A stretch of 5,570 bases of DNA. Source: Dehalococcoidia bacterium. GTDB taxonomy: Bacteria > Chloroflexota > Dehalococcoidia > GIF9 > AB-539-J10. The stretch spans positions 4,588 to 10,157 of the forward strand of contig JALNYR010000088.1 of the NCBI GenBank assembly GCA_023229725.1, read 5' to 3'. The notes under the pieces were generated by a model. That model did not search any database, was not told the origin of the DNA, and worked only from the letters and a program-made list of their open reading frames with translations. The translations under genes and the position numbers were made by a program. Every line of letters starts with the position of its first letter. Within the stretch, counting starts at the first letter, position 1. Of the stretch, positions 5,197-5,570 are shown piece after piece.

Positions 5197-5570
5197 GGTC
5201 GCCTCCATTCATCGGACGCACCCAGTGCGAGTCCGTGACCTCCGCGAGCAGCTCGTGGACGGTCTTGTGCAGACCAGGGTGCAGGAAGTCCGGTGCAATC
5301 TCCGCGAGAGGTATGAGCACGAACGCCCTCTCCGGAATGCGCGGGTGTGGGATGCTGAGACGCTCGCTGGTGATGCAGCGGCTTCCGTAGAAAAGGATGT
5401 CGATGTCGATTGCCCGGGGGCCGTTCCTGAACGTGGGCACGCGCCCGAGCAGCTTCTCCGTGCCCAGCGTGAGTTCGTGAAGCTCATCCGGGGAGAGGCT
5501 GGTCGATGCCCGGCAGACGAGGTTCAGGAAGGGTGACTGGTCGGGCGAGCCGACCGGCTCGGTCTCGTAG
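5177..5570 (-). CDS. folK: HPPK, 6-hydroxymethyl-dihydropterin pyrophosphokinase (partial, 5' end outside)
   Basis: The last 130 codons of folK are in the window; the start lies beyond the right edge, with roughly 35-40 residues missing by comparison with the family's usual length. The enzyme moves pyrophosphate from ATP to 6-hydroxymethyl-7,8-dihydropterin in folate synthesis. The visible part begins with the typical YETEPVGSPDQSPFLN. The family signature RNGPRAIDIDIL is complete (visible residues 48-59), including the two Asp (55 and 57) that hold magnesium. It is followed by IPHPRIPERAFVLIPLAEIAP, also canonical. The reading frame is intact to the TGA at 5177-5179. The 3' end contains the queD ribosome site and start, pointing to translational coupling. 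Identity is certain; whether other folate genes lie upstream cannot be seen. Confidence 0.95.
   Translation of the reverse strand, partial: YETEPVGSPDQSPFLNLVCRASTSLSPDELHELTLGTEKLLGRVPTFRNGPRAIDIDILFYGSRCITSERLSIPHPRIPERAFVLIPLAEIAPDFLHPGLHKTVHELLAEVTDSHWVRPMNGGDHVPAVR
5202..5206 (-). promoter_or_regulatory. Ribosome binding site of queD inside folK
   Basis: Minus-strand GGAGG lies 5 bases before the ATG at 5196, inside the folK reading frame. It favours that start over the ATG at 5208 and supports coupled translation of the two pterin genes. Confidence 0.7.

Overview
The window is an ordinary-looking, compact, GC-rich piece of bacterial chromosome with seven complete protein genes, one gene cut off by the right edge, and no RNA gene, insertion sequence, CRISPR array or phage gene that I can see. 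High third-position GC, the style of the two MFS carriers and the form of the Trm112-like mini-protein suggest a Chloroflexota bacterium (Dehalococcoidia/SAR202-like). That placement is a judgement from protein style, not a search result.

Left part (1-1947): bases 1-133 hold nothing I can assign. A TTG-started MFS carrier of the monocarboxylate/oxalate-formate-like type (176-1444, +) follows. It converges, with a 41-base gap, on a YhcH/YjgK/YiaL-family cupin-like protein (1486-1947, -).

Middle (1948-4235): a back-to-back promoter region (about 2009-2077) drives the YhcH-type gene leftwards and a two-gene operon rightwards. The operon is an alpha/beta hydrolase (2139-2870) overlapping by 4 bases a second, unrelated MFS carrier (2867-4084). 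Hydrolase and carrier are probably co-translated, and may move and hydrolyse the same unknown small molecule. A 151-base gap (4085-4235) holds short repeats, a 12-base palindrome and a stretch with coding-like base periodicity.

Right part (4236-5570): a small alpha/beta protein of unknown function (4236-4565, -) and a 60-residue Trm112-type zinc protein (4649-4831, +) diverge from an 83-base region with two facing extended -10 boxes and very short leaders. The Trm112-type gene then converges on queD; their TAG stop codons overlap in one CTAG. queD (4828-5196, -) lies downstream of, and overlaps by 20 bases, the 3' part of folK (5177-5570 and beyond, -), forming a pterin pair: folate pathway pyrophosphokinase plus 6-carboxytetrahydropterin synthase for queuosine-type deazapurines.

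I found no clearly new multi-gene system. The points most worth a look are the extended -10 promoter architecture shared by several genes, the overlapping-stop convergence, the folK-queD coupling with its possible dual pterin role, and the possible unannotated coding remnant at about 4125-4232.
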